Positions 26,873 through 37,717 of a stretch of 64,000 bases of DNA are shown here, piece after piece. This DNA is from an uncultured Propionibacteriaceae bacterium. GTDB taxonomy: Bacteria; Actinomycetota; Actinomycetes; Propionibacteriales; Propionibacteriaceae. The first letter of the stretch is position 1. Every line of letters starts with the position of its first letter. The stretch spans positions 20,060 through 84,059 of the forward strand of contig CAKZHP010000131.1 of assembly GCA_936924635.1 (NCBI GenBank), written 5' to 3'. A program made the translations under genes and the position numbers. The notes beneath the pieces were generated by a model. The model was not told where the DNA came from, did no database searches, and saw nothing but the letters and a program-made list of their open reading frames with translations.

Positions 26873-28636
26873 CTAGCTCGTCAGGCGCGCGATCGGTGCC
26901 CCAGCCGCGAGGGTGACGCCTGGCTTCACGGCGAGGTCGGTGACCGTGCCGTCCTGATGAGCGGTGATCGGGTTCTCCATCTTCATCGCCTCGAGCACGA
27001 TCACCAGGTCACCGGCCGCGACCCGCTGGCCCTCCTCGACCGCCACCTTCACCACGGTGCCCTGCATCGGCGCCACCAGCGTGTCCGCGTCCACCGGCGC
27101 GGCGGGGGACTCGGGCTCGTCGACCGCGCTCTCGTACGCCTCCTGAGCGCCGAACCCGCTGGGCAGGGTGACCTCGACCCGGCGGCCGTCGACCTCGACG
27201 GTGATGGTCTGCCGGCCACGCGTCGGCCCGGTGGGCGCCGCCGGTGCCTGCGGCTCGAGGGTGTTCTGCCAGGCGGTCTCGATCCAACGGGTGTAGACGC
27301 CGAACGTCTCCTGGCCGTCGGCGCCGACAGACCCCACGAAGTCCGGGTGCTCCACGATCATGCGGTGGAAGGGCAGCACCGTCGCCAGGCCCTCGATGGT
27401 CATCTCCGCCAGTGCCCGCCGCGCGCGCTCCAGCGCCTGGGTGCGGGTCTCGCCGGTGACGATCAGCTTCGCCAGCAGCGAGTCGAACTGGCCGCCGATC
27501 ACGCTGCCGGTCTCGACGCCGGAGTCGACCCGGACGCCCGGCCCGGACGGCTCCCGATAGGTCTGTACGCGGCCGGGCCCCGGCAGGAACCCACGGCCCG
27601 GGTCCTCCCCGTTGATGCGGAACTCGAACGCGTGCCCCCGAGGAGCCGGGTCCTCGGTGATGGCCAGCTTCTCGCCGTCGGCGATCCGGAACTGCTGCCG
27701 TACCAGGTCGATGCCGGCCGTCTCCTCGGTGATGGGGTGCTCCACCTGGAGGCGGGTGTTGACCTCGAGGAAGGACACTGTGTCGCCCTGCACCAGGTAC
27801 TCGACGGTGCCGGCGCCGTGGTAGCCGGCCTCCTTGCAGATCGCCTTGGCCGACTCGTGGATGCGTCGCCGCTGGTCGTCGGTGAGGAACGGGGCCGGCG
27901 CCTCCTCGACGAGCTTCTGGAACCGGCGCTGCAACGAGCAGTCACGGGTGCCGACGACGACCACCGTGCCGTGCTGGTCGGCGAGCACCTGGGCCTCCAC
28001 GTGGCGCGCCTTGTCCAGGTACTGCTCGACGAAGCACTCTCCGCGCCCGAAGGCGGCCACCGCCTCCCGGGTCGCCGAGGCGAACAGCTCAGGGATCTCC
28101 TCGATGGTCTGGGCAACCTTCATGCCGCGCCCGCCGCCGCCGAACGCCGCCTTGATGGCGACCGGCACCCCGTGCTTCTCGGCGAACGCCACCACCTCCT
28201 CGGCCGTCGAGACCGGGTCCTTGGTGCCCGCGGCCATGGGAGCGCCCGCCCGCTCGGCGATATGGCGCGCGGTCACCTTGTCGCCCAGGTCACGGATCGC
28301 CTGCGGGGAAGGGCCGATCCAGATCAGGCCGGCGTCGATCACCGCCTGGGCGAAGTCGGCGTTCTCCGACAGGAAGCCGTACCCGGGGTGGATCGCATCG
28401 GCACCGGACCGGGCCGCCGCGTCGAGGATCTTCCCGACATCGAGGTACGACTCCGCCGACGTCTGCCCACCGAGGGCGAACGCCTCGTCGGCCAGCCGTA
28501 CGAACACCGCGTCGGCGTCCGGCTCGGCGTAGACCGCGACGCTGCCGTACCCGGCATCCTTGGCCGCCCGGATCACCCGGACGGCGATCTCGCCGCGGTT
28601 GGCCACCAGCACTTTCGAGATCGTCTGCGTCTGCAT
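26873..28636 (-). CDS. Biotin carboxylase with BCCP domain (AccA3/PccA-like)
   Basis: 587 aa. Biotin carboxylase core from the N-terminus ([20 protein letters not shown]), ATP-grasp glycine loop [28 protein letters not shown], and a C-terminal biotinyl domain with K552 in EAMKMENP. It makes carboxybiotin with ATP and bicarbonate. In other actinobacteria this serves acyl-CoA carboxylases, but no acyl-CoA carboxyltransferase gene is nearby. It is instead the last gene after pxpA, pxpB and pxpC (31-bp gap), whose PxpC belongs to the biotin-dependent carboxyltransferase-like family. Confidence 0.92.
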   Translation of the reverse strand: MQTQTISKVLVANRGEIAVRVIRAAKDAGYGSVAVYAEPDADAVFVRLADEAFALGGQTSAESYLDVGKILDAAARSGADAIHPGYGFLSENADFAQAVIDAGLIWIGPSPQAIRDLGDKVTARHIAERAGAPMAAGTKDPVSTAEEVVAFAEKHGVPVAIKAAFGGGGRGMKVAQTIEEIPELFASATREAVAAFGRGECFVEQYLDKARHVEAQVLADQHGTVVVVGTRDCSLQRRFQKLVEEAPAPFLTDDQRRRIHESAKAICKEAGYHGAGTVEYLVQGDTVSFLEVNTRLQVEHPITEETAGIDLVRQQFRIADGEKLAITEDPAPRGHAFEFRINGEDPGRGFLPGPGRVQTYREPSGPGVRVDSGVETGSVIGGQFDSLLAKLIVTGETRTQALERARRALAEMTIEGLATVLPFHRMIVEHPDFVGSVGADGQETFGVYTRWIETAWQNTLEPQAPAAPTGPTRGRQTITVEVDGRRVEVTLPSGFGAQEAYESAVDEPESPAAPVDADTLVAPMQGTVVKVAVEEGQRVAAGDLVIVLEAMKMENPITAHQDGTVTDLAVKPGVTLAAGAPIARLTS

Positions 28637-28667
28637 CGAGGCACGTCCTTCCAGGGGTACGAGCCGG

Positions 28668-29678
28668 TCACAACCGGCCGGAGGGGGTGGCGGCCGCTAC
28701 CGACAGGGCAGCGAGGATCGCCGCGATCTCGGTGCTGCTCGGGTGCCCTCGCAAACCTATCGACCCCAGGTCGGCGGTCGTGAGAGAGCGACGGGCGGGG
28801 TCTGCTGAGCCGGCGGCGTCACGGAACAGCACCTGCTGGCCCGGGCGTGCCTGCGCCAGCAAGGGGATGTCGTCGGTCAGCACCACGCCGATCACGGGGT
28901 ATCCGCCGGTGATGGGGTGGTCGGCCAGGAAGACCACGGGCTCACCGCTGGGCGGCACCTGGATCGAGCCGGTGGCCACGCCCTCCGACGCCAGCTCGTC
29001 GGTGGTGAGCCGGGTGAGCGGTGGTGCTCCGGCCGGGCGGTCCAGCCGTACGCCGACGCGGTCCAGCCGGTCGCTGACGGTCCAGTGGCTGGTGAACAGG
29101 TCAGTGGGGCGGGCAAACCAGTCGTCCCGGGGGCCCAGCGCGACCCGCACCCGCAGCGGGTCCATGGTCAGCCGACGCGCAGGTGCCACCGGGCCGGGGG
29201 ATGTGAGCGGGGCCGGCCCCACCCGGAACTCGTCGCCCGCCTGCAGCGGGTCCGGGCCCACCCCTGCCATGGTGTCGCGGCTGCGCGAACCCAGCACCGG
29301 CTCTGCGGCCACACCACCGCGTACGGCCAGGTAGACCCGCATGCCCACGGTCGCCAGCCCGAGCCGCAGCTCCTGACCTTCGGCCAGCTCCAGCAGCGTG
29401 GAGTGCGGGGCCTCCGCTCCGTCGACAGTGATCGGGGCGGGCGCCCCGGTGATCGCGACGGCGATGGGCGCAAGAGCCTTCAGCTGAAGGCCGCCCAGGA
29501 CGCACTCGACCGTCGCCGCGAGCTCGTCGTTGCCCACGAGCGCGTTGGCGAGTCGGTGCGACACGGTGTCGGCCGCTCCTGCGACGCCCACGCCGCAGGA
29601 GAACCAGCCCGGCCTCCCCAGGTCCTGGATGGTGGCGCTCGGGCCAGGGGCCAGCACCCGGAACGCGGGGCGCCTCAT
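28668..29678 (-). CDS. pxpC: 5-oxoprolinase subunit C (KipA-like)
   Basis: 336 aa, starting [20 protein letters not shown] and [20 protein letters not shown]; later [20 protein letters not shown] and [20 protein letters not shown], all typical of KipA/PxpC. With PxpA and PxpB it forms an ATP-dependent 5-oxoprolinase, opening pyroglutamate to glutamate. ATG 29678 overlaps the pxpB stop (ATGA). The upstream part of its open frame is pxpB shadow. Confidence 0.9.
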   Translation of the reverse strand: MRRPAFRVLAPGPSATIQDLGRPGWFSCGVGVAGAADTVSHRLANALVGNDELAATVECVLGGLQLKALAPIAVAITGAPAPITVDGAEAPHSTLLELAEGQELRLGLATVGMRVYLAVRGGVAAEPVLGSRSRDTMAGVGPDPLQAGDEFRVGPAPLTSPGPVAPARRLTMDPLRVRVALGPRDDWFARPTDLFTSHWTVSDRLDRVGVRLDRPAGAPPLTRLTTDELASEGVATGSIQVPPSGEPVVFLADHPITGGYPVIGVVLTDDIPLLAQARPGQQVLFRDAAGSADPARRSLTTADLGSIGLRGHPSSTEIAAILAALSVAAATPSGRL

Positions 29679-30364
29679 GCCTGCCCCGCCTTGACGCGCC
29701 CCGCTTCGACGAATCGGACCTGCGTTCCAGGGATCAGCAGCGCTGGGCGCGGCCGCGACAGGTCCCACATCTCCATCGGGGTGGTGCCGATCAGCTGCCA
29801 GCCGCCTGGGGCGCGGCGCGGGTAGACCGAGCTGTACCCGTCGGCGAGCGCGACGGAGCCGGCAGGCACCGCCGTACGCGACTGGGTGCGACGCGGCACG
29901 GTGAGACCGGCGCCCTCGGCCTCGAGGTAGCCGAAGCCTGCGGTGAAGCCGACGAACTGACAGCGCCACTCGGCGCTCGTGTGCCGGGCGACCACCTCCT
30001 CGACGGTGATCCCGAGCTGGCGGGCGACGTCTTCGAGGTCGGCGCCGTCGTACGTCACCGGGATGGTGACGATGTCTGGCGCCCCCCCGCCGATGCCGGC
30101 TGGTGAGGAGTCGGTCAGCAACCGCTCCAGCTCGCGCTCCACCGCCGACGCGTCCGTGCCGTCGGAGAGCGTGATCAAGAGGGTGCGCGCCGCAGGCAGA
30201 AGGTCCTCCACGCCAGGCAGCGGCGTCGCGCGGAGCCGGTCGACGAGGGTGTCGAGACGCAACGCGTGAGGCTCGACGAGCAAGGCCCGGTCGCCCGCCC
30301 GCCTGATCTGGGCGGGAGAGGGAGCAGCCACGGCTGCTCGTGGGCGGGCGACGCGGGGGGTCAC
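29675..30364 (-). CDS. pxpB: 5-oxoprolinase subunit B (KipI-like)
   Basis: 229 aa. Core GDRALLVEP..., [40 protein letters not shown] and [15 protein letters not shown] are diagnostic KipI/PxpB segments. GTG 30364 ([20 protein letters not shown]) overlaps the pxpA stop (GTGA); a longer upstream frame is shadow. An N-terminal Arg/Ala/Pro tail of about 20 residues is unusual. Confidence 0.88.
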   Translation of the reverse strand: MTPRVARPRAAVAAPSPAQIRRAGDRALLVEPHALRLDTLVDRLRATPLPGVEDLLPAARTLLITLSDGTDASAVERELERLLTDSSPAGIGGGAPDIVTIPVTYDGADLEDVARQLGITVEEVVARHTSAEWRCQFVGFTAGFGYLEAEGAGLTVPRRTQSRTAVPAGSVALADGYSSVYPRRAPGGWQLIGTTPMEMWDLSRPRPALLIPGTQVRFVEAGRVKAGQA

Positions 30365-31125
30365 GCGAACGCCTTCAGCTCGATGCCGCGCTCCTGCACC
30401 GCCGCCCGGATCCGGCGGGCCATGGCCACCGCGTTGGGGGAGTCGCCGTGCACGCACACCGAGCGCGCAGCCACCGCCACATCGTTGCCGTCAGAGGCGC
30501 GGACCACCCCCTCGGTGACCATCCGCACCACCCGGTCGGCGACCTCGGCCTCGTCGTGGAGCACGGCCCCTGGCTGGGACCTGGGCACCAGGGTCGCCTG
30601 CGGCGTGTAGCCACGGTCGGCGAAGGCCTCCGCCACCGTGGTCAGGCCGGCCTCGGCGGCTAGGCGCAGCACGGCCGAGCCCGGCAGGCCGAGCACGGAG
30701 AGCGACGGGTCGTACGCCTTGACGGCCTCCACCACGGCGGCGGCCTGCGCCTCGTCGTGGACGACCCGGTTGTAGAGGGCCCCGTGGGGCTTCACGTACC
30801 GCACCCGGTCACCGGCGATCCTGGCGAACGCGTCCAGGGCCCCGATCTGGTAGATCACCTCGTTGGTCAGGGTGGCCGGGGGGACGTCGATGCTCCGCCG
30901 GCCGAACCCTGCCAGGTCGCGGTAGCTGACCTGGGCGCCGATGACGACGCCCCGCTCCACCGCCGTGCCGCAGACCCGGCGGAGGATGTCGGGATCACCG
31001 GCGTGGAACCCGCAGGCGACGTTGGCGCTGGTCACGATCTCGAGGAGGGCGTCGTCGTCGCCCAGGCTCCAGATCCCGAAACCCTCGCCGAGGTCGCTGT
31101 TGAGGTCGACCGGCGCGGACGTCAT
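30361..31125 (-). CDS. pxpA: 5-oxoprolinase subunit A (LamB/YcsF)
   Basis: 254 aa. Starts [20 protein letters not shown], then [34 protein letters not shown] and [13 protein letters not shown], the conserved metal- and substrate-binding strands of the family. Overlaps the MFS stop (ATGA at 31122-31125). Operon MFS-pxpA-pxpB-pxpC-biotin carboxylase. Confidence 0.92.
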   Translation of the reverse strand: MTSAPVDLNSDLGEGFGIWSLGDDDALLEIVTSANVACGFHAGDPDILRRVCGTAVERGVVIGAQVSYRDLAGFGRRSIDVPPATLTNEVIYQIGALDAFARIAGDRVRYVKPHGALYNRVVHDEAQAAAVVEAVKAYDPSLSVLGLPGSAVLRLAAEAGLTTVAEAFADRGYTPQATLVPRSQPGAVLHDEAEVADRVVRMVTEGVVRASDGNDVAVAARSVCVHGDSPNAVAMARRIRAAVQERGIELKAFA

Positions 31126-32465
31126 CAGCGGTGCTCGGCCAGCTCGACGTCCTCGCTGTGCAGGTCGATCTTCGACGTCTCCGGCGCCAGGAAGACGCAG
31201 ATGAGGGTGACGACCAGCATCGCTGCGGCGTAGACGGCGACGTAGACCCAGCTGTGGTACTTGTCCAGCAGGGCCACCGAGATGATCGGCGCGAGCGCGC
31301 CACCGAGGATGCCGGCGAGCTGGTAGCCCATCGAGGCACCGGTGTAGCGCACCTTCGTCGGGAACATCTCGGTGATGAACGCGGCCTGCGGTCCGTACAT
31401 GCCGGCGTGACAGATGAGCGCGATCACGGCGGCCAGGATAATCAGGGGGAGCGACTTGGTGTTCAGCATGATGAAGAAGATGAACACCCAGATCGCGGAG
31501 GCGGCCGCGCCGGCCAGGTAGATGGGGCGGCGGGCCACCTTGTCGGCCAGGTGACCGAAGAGCGGGATGGCGACGATCTGAACCGCGGCGGCGATCAGCA
31601 CGGCGTTCAGCGCCCACGCCCTGGGCAGGCCGAGGTAGGTGGCGACGTAGGTCGTGATGAAGAGCACGAAGGTGTAGAAGGCCACGTCGACGCCCACGCG
31701 GGCACCGATCGCCAGGATCACCTGCTTGGGGTACTTGCGCAGCACCTCCAGGACCGGGGCGGCCTCCTTCTCGTCGGCCTTCTCGACCTCCTTGAACATG
31801 GGGCTCTCAGCCAGCGTCATGCGGATCCACATGCCGACGCCGACCAGCAGACCGCTCAGAAGGAACGGCACGCGCCAGCCCCAGGAGGCGAACGCGTCAC
31901 CGGGCGCCAGCGCGCTCATCAGGGACAGCACGCCGTTGGCGAGCAGCAGACCGATCGGGACGCCGATCTGCGGCCAGCTGGCGTTGAGGCCGCGGCGCTT
32001 CGGGTCGCCGGACTCCAGCGTCATCAGGACGGCGCCGCCCCACTCGCCGCCGAGGCCGAGGCCCTGCAGGAAGCGGAGCGTGACGAGCAGGATCGGTGCC
32101 CAGATGCCGATGGTGGCGTACGTGGGCAGGACGCCGATCAGGCAGGTCGCGATGCCCATCAGCAGCAGCGTGACGACCAGCACGTTCTTGCGGCCGAGCT
32201 TGTCGCCGTAGTGGCCGAAGACGATGCCGCCCAGCGGGCGGGCGACGAACCCCACGGCGGCGGTGGTGAACGCGAGCAGGGTGCCGACCAGAGGGTCGAA
32301 CGAGGGGAAGAACAGCTTGTTGAACACCAACGCGGCAGCGGTGCCGTAGATGAAGAAGTCGTACCACTCGAGCGAGGTGCCGATGATGCTGGCGGTGATG
32401 ACCTTGCGGATGGACGACGGCTGGACGCCGGGGACGGGCGTGGCACTCCGGGCAGTGGGGGACAT
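31125..32465 (-). CDS. MFS transporter, metabolite:H+ symporter type
   Basis: 446 aa with 12 predicted TM helices. MHS-subfamily marks: [40 protein letters not shown] and [18 protein letters not shown]. These carry organic acids, betaines or prolines. First gene of the pxp operon, so likely imports 5-oxoproline or a related cyclic amide. ATG 32465 used; a GTG directly before it is also in frame. Confidence 0.88.
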   Translation of the reverse strand: MSPTARSATPVPGVQPSSIRKVITASIIGTSLEWYDFFIYGTAAALVFNKLFFPSFDPLVGTLLAFTTAAVGFVARPLGGIVFGHYGDKLGRKNVLVVTLLLMGIATCLIGVLPTYATIGIWAPILLVTLRFLQGLGLGGEWGGAVLMTLESGDPKRRGLNASWPQIGVPIGLLLANGVLSLMSALAPGDAFASWGWRVPFLLSGLLVGVGMWIRMTLAESPMFKEVEKADEKEAAPVLEVLRKYPKQVILAIGARVGVDVAFYTFVLFITTYVATYLGLPRAWALNAVLIAAAVQIVAIPLFGHLADKVARRPIYLAGAAASAIWVFIFFIMLNTKSLPLIILAAVIALICHAGMYGPQAAFITEMFPTKVRYTGASMGYQLAGILGGALAPIISVALLDKYHSWVYVAVYAAAMLVVTLICVFLAPETSKIDLHSEDVELAEHR

Positions 32466-32636
32466 CACACCGGCTTCCTGGTTGGCGGTTCAATGTGGCC
32501 TCGGACGCTAGTGGACGCCGGACCACATTCACAAGACCCCTTTCTGGTGTGACGAAATGGGGCCCGGAATCACCTCGTCGGTGAACGTTCTCTTGTTGGT
32601 CAGACGTTCTGGGGGCGATGCAGCAGGGACCAGAGA

Positions 32637-32987
32637 TCAGGACGGCTGGCGCAGCACCCGGTCGAGCGCCTTGCCTCTCGCCAGCTCGTCGACGAGCTTG
32701 TCGAGACAACGGATCTGACGCATCAGCGGGTCCTCGACCTCCTGCACCTTCACCCCGCAGACCGACCCGGTGATCTGCGAGGCGCCCGGGTTGAGGGTCG
32801 CGGCGGCGAAGAAGTTCTCGAACGTGGTCCCGCGCTCGAGGTGACGGTCGAGCTCGGCCTGGTCGAACCCCGTCAGCCAGCAGATGACCCGGTCGAGCTC
32901 AGCCTTCGTACGCCCCTTGCGCTCCGCCTTGGCGAGGTAGTGCACGTACACGGAGGCGACGCTGGTGGTGAAGATGCGGTGCGACAC
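32637..32987 (-). CDS. DUF2200 domain protein
   Basis: 116 aa, MSHRIFTTSVASVYVHYLAK then GFDQAELDRHLERGTTFENF and a helical C-terminus. Matches the DUF2200 pattern in length and start. Cytosolic, function unknown. It is divergent from the MOSC gene with 40 bp between the starts. Confidence 0.8.
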   Translation of the reverse strand: MSHRIFTTSVASVYVHYLAKAERKGRTKAELDRVICWLTGFDQAELDRHLERGTTFENFFAAATLNPGASQITGSVCGVKVQEVEDPLMRQIRCLDKLVDELARGKALDRVLRQPS

Positions 32988-33027
32988 CGGGCCACCCTAG
33001 GCGAGGCGTTGCGGATACCCTGCCTCG

Positions 33028-33870
33028 GTGCAGATCACGGGGCTGAACGTGCATCCGGTCAAGAGCACGGCGCAGCGGCCCGTGGGGACGGCGCGGGTGC
33101 TGCGAGCCGGGCTGGAGAGCGATCGGGAATGGGTGGTGGTCGACGGCGACGGCGTGATGGTGTCGGCTCGCGAGCTGCCGTCCCTGTTCTCGGTGACCGC
33201 GGACACGCCGGCCACGGCTGCAGGGCTGGAGGTGCCGCTGCGGCTCCGGGCGCCGGGGCAGGAGGATCTCCTGCTCGGTCTGCCGTCCGGCGACCCCGAG
33301 CCGTTCCACCTGTTCCGCAACGAGCTGACGGGGGTACGGGTCGGGCCGGTCGCCGACGACTGGCTGCGGGCAGCCACCGGGCGTGACGACCTCCGGCTGC
33401 TGTGGTGCCACGACCCGGCCGCGCGGGCGGTGAAGACACCGCCCGGGGCACCGGGCGACTCGATGCGCTTCCCCGACGCGTACCCGGTGACGATCGGGTC
33501 CGAGGCCTCCTTGCGGCAGCTGCAGGCCTGGGTCGACGAGGTCGCGGCAGGGCGGGGCGAGGCTCCGGTCCCGCTCACCATGCGGAGGTTCCGGCCGAAC
33601 ATCGTGGTCGACGGTGACGAGCCGTTCGCGGAGGACGGCTGGGTCAGGCTCACGATCGGTGACGTACGGCTACGGGTCGTCAAGCCCGTCGCCCGGTGCG
33701 TGATGACCACGATCGACCCTCACACGCTGAGCCGTGGCCACGAACCGGTGCGTACGCTGGCTCGCCACCGCCTGGACGGCTCCAAGACCCTGTTCTGCGT
33801 GCACGCCGTGGTGGAGTCGGAGGGGGCCGTGGCCGTCGGCGACGAGCTGATCGCCACCTCGCGCCACTGA
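33028..33870 (+). CDS. MOSC domain protein (YcbX-like)
   Basis: 280 aa: MOSC N-terminal beta barrel (ITGLNVHPVKSTAQRPVGTA) followed by the MOSC domain with Cys in VKPVARCVMTTIDP, the residue that binds the molybdenum cofactor sulfur. Such proteins reduce N-hydroxylated compounds. GTG start at 33028. A Moco guanylyltransferase gene lies at 44.3 kb, consistent with molybdenum use. Confidence 0.87.
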   Translation: MQITGLNVHPVKSTAQRPVGTARVLRAGLESDREWVVVDGDGVMVSARELPSLFSVTADTPATAAGLEVPLRLRAPGQEDLLLGLPSGDPEPFHLFRNELTGVRVGPVADDWLRAATGRDDLRLLWCHDPAARAVKTPPGAPGDSMRFPDAYPVTIGSEASLRQLQAWVDEVAAGRGEAPVPLTMRRFRPNIVVDGDEPFAEDGWVRLTIGDVRLRVVKPVARCVMTTIDPHTLSRGHEPVRTLARHRLDGSKTLFCVHAVVESEGAVAVGDELIATSRH

Positions 33871-33947
33871 GGACGAAGCATGGGCAGCGCCACCACACCG
33901 GACGCTACCCCTGACGGCGCGCCCCCGCCGTGTGCCAGGGTGGGCCG

Positions 33948-34367
33948 GTGGCCTCACTCAGACCTACCCAGCCCCTCTACGGTGTCGTGGCCGGTCTGGG
34001 TCTCGTGGTGGTGGCACTGAGCGTGGTGGGTCTCGTCGCGATGCCGAGCTCGCTTGCTCCCACGCGGGTGGCGGTGGCCCTCATCCTGGTGCTGGCCCTG
34101 ATGCTCGTGGGTCTGGCCGTTGCCGGCTACCGGGGCATCACGCCAGACCGGACGAGGACGGCCCGTCGCGCGGTGCTGCTGGTGGCAGGTGCCGTGGGTG
34201 CGGTGGGAGTGCTCTCCCTCGCGCCCCTCCTGGCGGAGGTCCTCCGCCACCTGGCGGGCGACGGCGCCGCGGTGCTGGGGACGGTCGTCCTCGTGCTGGT
34301 GGCCGCCGGGCTCGCAGGGCTGTGCATCTGGGCCTCCGTCCGCGTGGGGGAGACGAGACAGAGGTAG
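33948..34367 (+). CDS. Small four-TM membrane protein
   Basis: 139 aa with four predicted TM helices (LYGVVAGLGLVVVALSVVGL, VAVALILVLALMLVGLAVAG, AVLLVAGAVGAVGVLSLAPL, VLGTVVLVLVAAGLAGLCIW). GTG 33948 has AGGGTGGG just before it; an in-frame GTG at 33930 is also possible. No family recognised. Confidence 0.65.
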   Translation: MASLRPTQPLYGVVAGLGLVVVALSVVGLVAMPSSLAPTRVAVALILVLALMLVGLAVAGYRGITPDRTRTARRAVLLVAGAVGAVGVLSLAPLLAEVLRHLAGDGAAVLGTVVLVLVAAGLAGLCIWASVRVGETRQR

Positions 34368-34431
34368 CCAGCCGGAGCGTCGGTTCGGTTGGCCACGATG
34401 AACGTCGTCCTGCGCCGCGAAGATGCGCTCC

Positions 34432-35319
34432 TCAGCCCCCGGTCTTGAGGAAGTGGGCGACCTGGGCGATGTAGCCCGGGCGGTCCAGGAAGTACGCACC
34501 GCAGTGGCCGGCGCCCGGGGTGATTCGCAGCTCCGACCCCGGCCCAGCCGCTGCCGCGAGGCGGTGCGCATGCTCGACGGGGATCATCTCGTCGGCGTCT
34601 CCGTGCAGCAGCAGGAGGGGGCGCGGGCTGATCCGCCCGACGACCGCTTCGGGCCGTACGTCGCCGAACCGGTAGCCGTACCGCAGACGCGTGGCGTGGT
34701 CGACGAGGGTCACCAGGGGCACCGGCGGGAGCCGGAGGCCTGCCGCGGCGGTGGCGATCACGCCGTGCATGTCGGCGAACGAGGAGTCGGCGACCACGCG
34801 GCGTACGCGCTGGTCGGTGGCGGCGACCAGGAGGCTCACCGCTGCGCCCATGGAGAACCCGACCAGGGAGATCTCCGCCCCTGGGCGTCGCTCCTGGGCC
34901 AGGTCGATGGCCGCGGTCAGGTCGGCCTGCTCGTAGTGGGCCAGGGACTGCGGGCCGTCCTCGGAGTCACCGGCGCCGCGGAAGTCGTACAGCAGCACGG
35001 TGAGGCCGGCGCGCCACAGCCCGGGCCCGATGCCCAGCATGTCGGCCTTGGAGCTGTGGTAGCCGTGGCTGACGACCACGACCTGGTCGGGGGTGCCGTC
35101 GGTGGGAGCGGGGCGGTCGAACCACCAGCCGGACAGACGCGTGCCGTCCCCCGAGGAGAACGTGACATCGGTGGCCTCGGCCTGCACCTCGAACGGGCTG
35201 AAGGCGTACGGCAGCGGGGGCCGCCACGGGCCGCTGATCTGCCGGGCCGCGAGGAGCACCCCGGCGCCCGCGCCCACCATGGCGGCAGCGCCCAGCGCTG
35301 CCAGTCGAGCTGCTCTCAC
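34432..35319 (-). CDS. Alpha/beta hydrolase
   Basis: 295 aa. N-terminal hydrophobic anchor (LAALGAAAMVGAGAGVLLAA). Catalytic Ser156 in LVGFSMGAAV, Asp in LLLLHGDADEMIP, His in ITPGAGHCGAYF; oxyanion motif VVVVSHGYHSSK. Resembles BAAT/serine aminopeptidase S33-type membrane-tethered esterases. Substrate unknown. Confidence 0.87.
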   Translation of the reverse strand: MRAARLAALGAAAMVGAGAGVLLAARQISGPWRPPLPYAFSPFEVQAEATDVTFSSGDGTRLSGWWFDRPAPTDGTPDQVVVVSHGYHSSKADMLGIGPGLWRAGLTVLLYDFRGAGDSEDGPQSLAHYEQADLTAAIDLAQERRPGAEISLVGFSMGAAVSLLVAATDQRVRRVVADSSFADMHGVIATAAAGLRLPPVPLVTLVDHATRLRYGYRFGDVRPEAVVGRISPRPLLLLHGDADEMIPVEHAHRLAAAAGPGSELRITPGAGHCGAYFLDRPGYIAQVAHFLKTGG

Positions 35320-35391
35320 GCGGGCAGCCTAGTCAGCGGTCGCCTCGCCCCCGTTCGGGCGAGCGGCGCGGGCTCCCGCTAGCGTGACCTC

Positions 35392-36660
35392 GTGCGGACG
35401 GCGCGGGAGGTGTGGCTGCTGGTCAGGGAGACCTGGCGCATGCTGCGGCTCGGCCTGCCTGAGCTGGTGACGTGGTTCTGCCTGGGCTGGACGGCGAACC
35501 GGATGGGCATCTACCTCTCGGCCGCCATCGGCAGCACGTCACCCATCTGGTCGTTCATCGTCTTCATCCTGGGCGTCGTGGGCCGGGTGGTGTGCCTGGT
35601 GCTGATGATCGCCTCCCTGGAGCGTCACCTGCGCACGCCGGCGATGATCGACCAGCCGGCGGCGTACGCGGTCCCGGACTCGGTGCTCCGGCGGCAACCG
35701 GTGCTGACCGTGCTCGCCACCACGATCAGCTCCTTCCTCGCCGTGTACGCCGTCTGGGGCCTGGTCGACGACGAGGTGTCCGAGCTGTTCCTCGCCAACG
35801 TCGTGCGGCACGGGCTGCTCGCCACGGAGATGTGGTCGGTCGACCTGCGGCGGTGGCAGACGTACGGGCTGGTCGCCGCGGTGGCCTGGCTCCTGAAGCA
35901 GGCGGTGCAGCTGGTCCACCGCCGGCGTCAGGTGGAGGCGCTCGGGCTCCTGGCCACCGTCTTGGACGGTGTGTTCGTGTTCACCTCCTTCCTCGCCCTG
36001 ATCCGGATCGTGTCCAGACTGATGGCCTGGCTGCGGGACCGGGTGGTGTGGAGCGAGGCGGAGCTGGTCTGGCACTCGCTCCTGGCCTCGCTCCCCGAGC
36101 TGCGCCTGCCCTGGGCGCTGACCTTGCCCGATGTCGTCCGGCGGGTCGGGTCCTGGGTGAGCCAGACGTTCCTTCCCGGGGTGGGCATGGGCGTGCTGCT
36201 GCCGCTGATGTGGCTGGCGCTCACGGCGGTGGTCTTCGGGTGGAGCGACTTCGAGAACCACATCCCCGCCCGGCCCGGGCGGGTGGCGGACCTCTGGGAG
36301 GCCATGCCCCGCCCCGTCCAACGGGTGCTGCTGCTCGTCAGCGGCGATGTCCGGTTGAAGTGGCTGCCCGTGCTGCACGCGCTCCAGCTGCTGTGGCGGG
36401 CCGGCCCGCGGTTCCTAGGCGCCTACCTGGTCGTGGCGACCGTCCTGCGGGCCGTGAGCCGGCTGATGACCTGGGGCTACATCACGGCCCGGGGCCCGGT
36501 GGGCATCGACACCGTGCTGCTGACCGAACCGGTCACCGCCGGCATCGTCAGCGGGTTCACAGCGGTGGTGGGTTGCGCCCTGTACGCGGCTGCCTTCGAC
36601 CGCTCCCTCGCCGCTGCCCTCGAGGGCCCGGTTCAGCGGGAGATCTCGACCGTCCCCTGA
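35392..36660 (+). CDS. Polytopic membrane protein, unrecognised
   Basis: 422 aa with about eight TM helices, including VLTVLATTISSFLAVYAVWG, VLLPLMWLALTAVVFGWSDF and VTAGIVSGFTAVVGCALYAA. Many Trp/Arg-rich loops. GTG start 35392. No motif known to me. Its 3' end overlaps the convergent gene at 36633 by 28 bp. Confidence 0.7.
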   Translation: MRTAREVWLLVRETWRMLRLGLPELVTWFCLGWTANRMGIYLSAAIGSTSPIWSFIVFILGVVGRVVCLVLMIASLERHLRTPAMIDQPAAYAVPDSVLRRQPVLTVLATTISSFLAVYAVWGLVDDEVSELFLANVVRHGLLATEMWSVDLRRWQTYGLVAAVAWLLKQAVQLVHRRRQVEALGLLATVLDGVFVFTSFLALIRIVSRLMAWLRDRVVWSEAELVWHSLLASLPELRLPWALTLPDVVRRVGSWVSQTFLPGVGMGVLLPLMWLALTAVVFGWSDFENHIPARPGRVADLWEAMPRPVQRVLLLVSGDVRLKWLPVLHALQLLWRAGPRFLGAYLVVATVLRAVSRLMTWGYITARGPVGIDTVLLTEPVTAGIVSGFTAVVGCALYAAAFDRSLAAALEGPVQREISTVP

Positions 36661-37163
36661 CTCCCGTAGGTGACGCGGACCGCGACGTGATCGACGGCTT
36701 CGTCGGGGATCATGAACGCCACCGCCATCGTGCTCTGGGAGCCGCCGGTCGCCCGGCAGGAGGTCGGTGCGTCCGGCCGGGCGCGCCAGAGGATGTCGCT
36801 CGCCGTCGTGGACCACTCCCTGGCCACGGGCTCGCGCTGCACCAGCCTGACGGTGCAGTAGAGCGCCGCGGCGTCCTCCCGCCCGTGGTCGAACTGGAGG
36901 TCGAGCAGCACTCCCACCGCCCCGGGGGTCATCGTGACAGGCTTCGCGGGATCCTTGGGGTTCGGGAACGAGGACGCCGCCTGGAAGCCGAGCAGTGTCA
37001 CGGTCGCGGTCGACGCCCCGATCCGTACCGGCTGCCCCATCGCCCCTCGGGTCGGGGGGCCGCCGGGGTCGGCGCCGTAGTGCCGGGACTGGTCGAGCCC
37101 GGTCCACACGGCGAGGCCGAGCGCGAGCACAAGCGCCACGGTCATGGCCGCCCAGCGCCTCAC
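36633..37163 (-). CDS. Membrane-anchored small protein (cluster member 1)
   Basis: 176 aa. Signal-anchor at residues about 7-20 (MTVALVLALGLAVWTGL) then a predicted beta-sandwich domain, including IGASTATVTLLGFQAASSFP, VGVLLDLQFDHG and CTVRLVQREPVAREW. GTG 37163 overlaps the previous stop (GTGA), so translation is coupled. Resembles DUF4352-like extracytoplasmic domains in layout; assignment tentative. Confidence 0.65.
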   Translation of the reverse strand: MRRWAAMTVALVLALGLAVWTGLDQSRHYGADPGGPPTRGAMGQPVRIGASTATVTLLGFQAASSFPNPKDPAKPVTMTPGAVGVLLDLQFDHGREDAAALYCTVRLVQREPVAREWSTTASDILWRARPDAPTSCRATGGSQSTMAVAFMIPDEAVDHVAVRVTYGSQGTVEISR

Positions 37164-37717
37164 GGGGTGACCTCGCTGGTGCAGGGGCTGACGGGCACGT
37201 TCTGGACCACCTCGGTGCTGCGATCGATGCCCAGGTCGACGGAGACCTGGGCGCGGTAGACGATCAGGGAACGCCCTGCCGGTCTGGGGCGCAGCGCGGC
37301 TTCGGCCACGAGCTCGGCGGGTACCTGGAACGTCTCGGTGCAGCGGCTCGTGAAACCCGGCTCGGTGAGGATGTGGCCCGCCACCGCGTTCGTGGAGCGC
37401 CGGGCGTACGTGCCCCGGTCGGTGACGAGCGAGACGTCGGCGAACGACACGTTGCGGCTGAGGGCCGCCACCCGCCACGTCACGACGACCCAGAGCGTCC
37501 CGTCTGCCGCGGGGACCCGCGCCTGACCCTTGCTGACCTCGTACGACAGCGCGACGGAGTCGACCTTGGTCTTGAAGCCGTCGCCGGTGCCCCAGTCGCC
37601 CACGCGGATCGCGCGCAGGTCGGTCGCCTCGGGGGAGAACTCGGGGACGGCGGCGGAGATCAGGCCGACGACCAGCAAGCACCCGGCCAGGGCGACCCGT
37701 CCGCCCCGCTCACGCAT
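37160..37717 (-). CDS. Exported beta-sandwich protein (cluster member 2)
   Basis: 185 aa. Signal peptide or anchor VALAGCLLVVGLISAAVPEF, then strands VDSVALSYEVSKGQARVPAA and LWVVVTWRVAALSRNVSFAD. ATG 37717 overlaps the stop of the gene upstream by 8 bp and its own stop overlaps the gene downstream, giving a coupled set. No known function. Confidence 0.65.
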   Translation of the reverse strand: MRERGGRVALAGCLLVVGLISAAVPEFSPEATDLRAIRVGDWGTGDGFKTKVDSVALSYEVSKGQARVPAADGTLWVVVTWRVAALSRNVSFADVSLVTDRGTYARRSTNAVAGHILTEPGFTSRCTETFQVPAELVAEAALRPRPAGRSLIVYRAQVSVDLGIDRSTEVVQNVPVSPCTSEVTP

